From assembly GCF_000214375.1 (NCBI RefSeq), contig NC_015578.1, positions 248,001 to 312,000 of the forward strand: a stretch of 64,000 nucleotides of DNA, written 5' to 3'. The translations under genes and the position numbers were made by a program. Positions 63,107 through 64,000 of this stretch are shown one piece after another; within the stretch, counting starts at the first letter, position 1, and each line of letters begins with the position of its first letter. A model generated the notes under the pieces. The model did no database searches and was not told where the DNA came from. It saw nothing but the letters and a program-made list of their open reading frames with translations. The stretch comes from Treponema primitia ZAS-2 (GTDB lineage: Bacteria > Spirochaetota > Spirochaetia > Treponematales > Breznakiellaceae).

Positions 63107-64000
63107 ATGTCTAAATACAACCTGGAAATAAATTACCTGTTCATGGGTGCAGACATTTCCGAAGAGGAAATCGCGGAAATAATCACAGAAGCCGACAGGA
63201 TAACCCTGGAAAACAATGAAACCCCGGAAAAGATCGCAGAAGCGTATCTCAAAAAAAGCCAATGCTTGCAGAAGCTGGGGAAGCGCCAGGAAAGCAGGGA
63301 ACCTCTGGAGAAGGCGCTGGAACTGGCGCCCGCAATGGCTGAAGCCATTACCCAGTTGGGGAACATTCTTCACGGAGAAGAAAACTACGATGAGGCAATA
63401 GCCCGTTATACCGAAGCGATACAGTTAAAACCGGATTATGCGGCGGCATTTAACAACCGGGGGGTCAGTTTTGCTGGAAAAGGTGAATATAATAAGGCGA
63501 TAGCGGACTATACGGAAGCAATACAGCTTAAACCGGATTATGCAATTGCCTATTATAACCGTGGAAATAAATACAGGAACATTGGAAAGTTTGAGCAAGC
63601 TCTGGTGGATCGGGAAGAAGCCATTCGGCTAAAACCAGGTTTAAAAGATTTGGGAATGGATCTGCCTCTTGATATTGTTCTTAGACACATAGTTGGTTCT
63701 GATGCCGATGAAATTTTTGAAATGTACAATGATGCAGAAAAAGTAATTAAGGAGGAAAAAGAAAAACCTGAGAAAATAGCGGAAACGTATCTTAAGCAAA
63801 GCTTATATTTATTTTTGAACGAAAAAGAAGAAAATGGCAAAGAAGCCATCAAAAAAGCTGCTGATTTATATTCCGGCATGGATGAGGCGGATGTCATCGT
63901 ACTTAAATCAGATCTTGTCAGAGCTTTAAATGTCCATGGAACAACCGTGGGAGAAGGATTTGATGAAGGAATTGCCGAATGGACCGATGTCATAGGTAAA
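63107..64000 (+). CDS. TPR-repeat protein 3, 3'-truncated by window edge
   Basis: 298 codons are visible with no stop. ATG 63107 follows GGAGGAAG. The N-terminal module (YNLEINYLFMGADISEEEIA, ITEADRITLEN, AEAYLKKSQCLQKL) is nearly identical to that of TPR 2. Three clear TPR units follow, then a second, diverged copy of the N-terminal module (about residues 205-275, with EKIAETYLKQSLYLF). No palindrome precedes it. Confidence 0.85.
   Translation, partial: MSKYNLEINYLFMGADISEEEIAEIITEADRITLENNETPEKIAEAYLKKSQCLQKLGKRQESREPLEKALELAPAMAEAITQLGNILHGEENYDEAIARYTEAIQLKPDYAAAFNNRGVSFAGKGEYNKAIADYTEAIQLKPDYAIAYYNRGNKYRNIGKFEQALVDREEAIRLKPGLKDLGMDLPLDIVLRHIVGSDADEIFEMYNDAEKVIKEEKEKPEKIAETYLKQSLYLFLNEKEENGKEAIKKAADLYSGMDEADVIVLKSDLVRALNVHGTTVGEGFDEGIAEWTDVIGK

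Noticed and set aside
60572..63600. Repeating blocks that might be read as a CRISPR array
   Set aside because: The repeats have TPR periodicity (about 102 bases), vary in sequence and are coding; no constant repeat with unique spacers.

Overview
The window looks like chromosomal DNA of a spirochaete, most likely a Treponema of the termite-gut type. This is inferred from the overall style of the proteins (outer-membrane barrels, TPR arrays, a divergent FlhA) and from the mixture of GC-rich housekeeping genes with an AT-rich glycan island; no species can be proved from the sequence alone.

Layout. 1-2.5 kb: the end of an envelope-type gene and a predicted outer-membrane barrel, closed by a terminator. 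2.5-5.3 kb: tRNA-Arg(UCU), a 204-bp structured insertion that duplicates the tRNA 3' end, and a compact methylthioadenosine salvage operon (mtnA, a class II aldolase, mtnP). 5.4-31.9 kb: a large AT-rich surface-polysaccharide locus with methyltransferases, a Wzx-type flippase, a Wzy-type polymerase, several glycosyltransferases, a probable polyprenyl-phospho-pentose module (UbiA/HAD/SMR/GT-C), an initiating sugar transferase, a CapD-like dehydratase, Wzz- and Wza-like chain-length/export proteins, an MBOAT plus SGNH-like acylation pair, and a poly-C-disrupted acyltransferase. The locus is littered with decayed genes, including a glycyl-radical-enzyme pseudogene and fragments of a glycosyltransferase and a methyltransferase. 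32-40.5 kb: an insertion-sequence graveyard with two related DDE elements, a frameshifted IS1182-type element and an IS110-type element, a second acyltransferase and a decayed TylF-like methyltransferase.

40.8-52.7 kb: GC-rich backbone with a DMT transporter, a B12-binding radical SAM protein, a HicBA toxin-antitoxin pair, a ClC chloride/proton exchanger, a family B DNA polymerase with an unusual four-cysteine N-terminal insertion, cardiolipin synthase, a GNAT acetyltransferase and a GH3 glycosidase.

52.7-64 kb: a mixed island with a WYL regulator, a MNT/HEPN pair, a DEDDh exonuclease, two endonuclease/exonuclease/phosphatase-fold proteins, an orphan divergent FlhA, a zinc-metallopeptidase-like protein and a tandem family of TPR proteins. 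Six copies of one palindrome, CTATC-N7-GATAG, sit just upstream of predicted -10 boxes in this segment only. They suggest a shared regulator, perhaps the WYL protein, whose own start codon lies directly behind one copy. This unnamed regulon is the best candidate for something undescribed. The polyprenyl-pentose module and the tandem-ended insertion sequences are the next most interesting.
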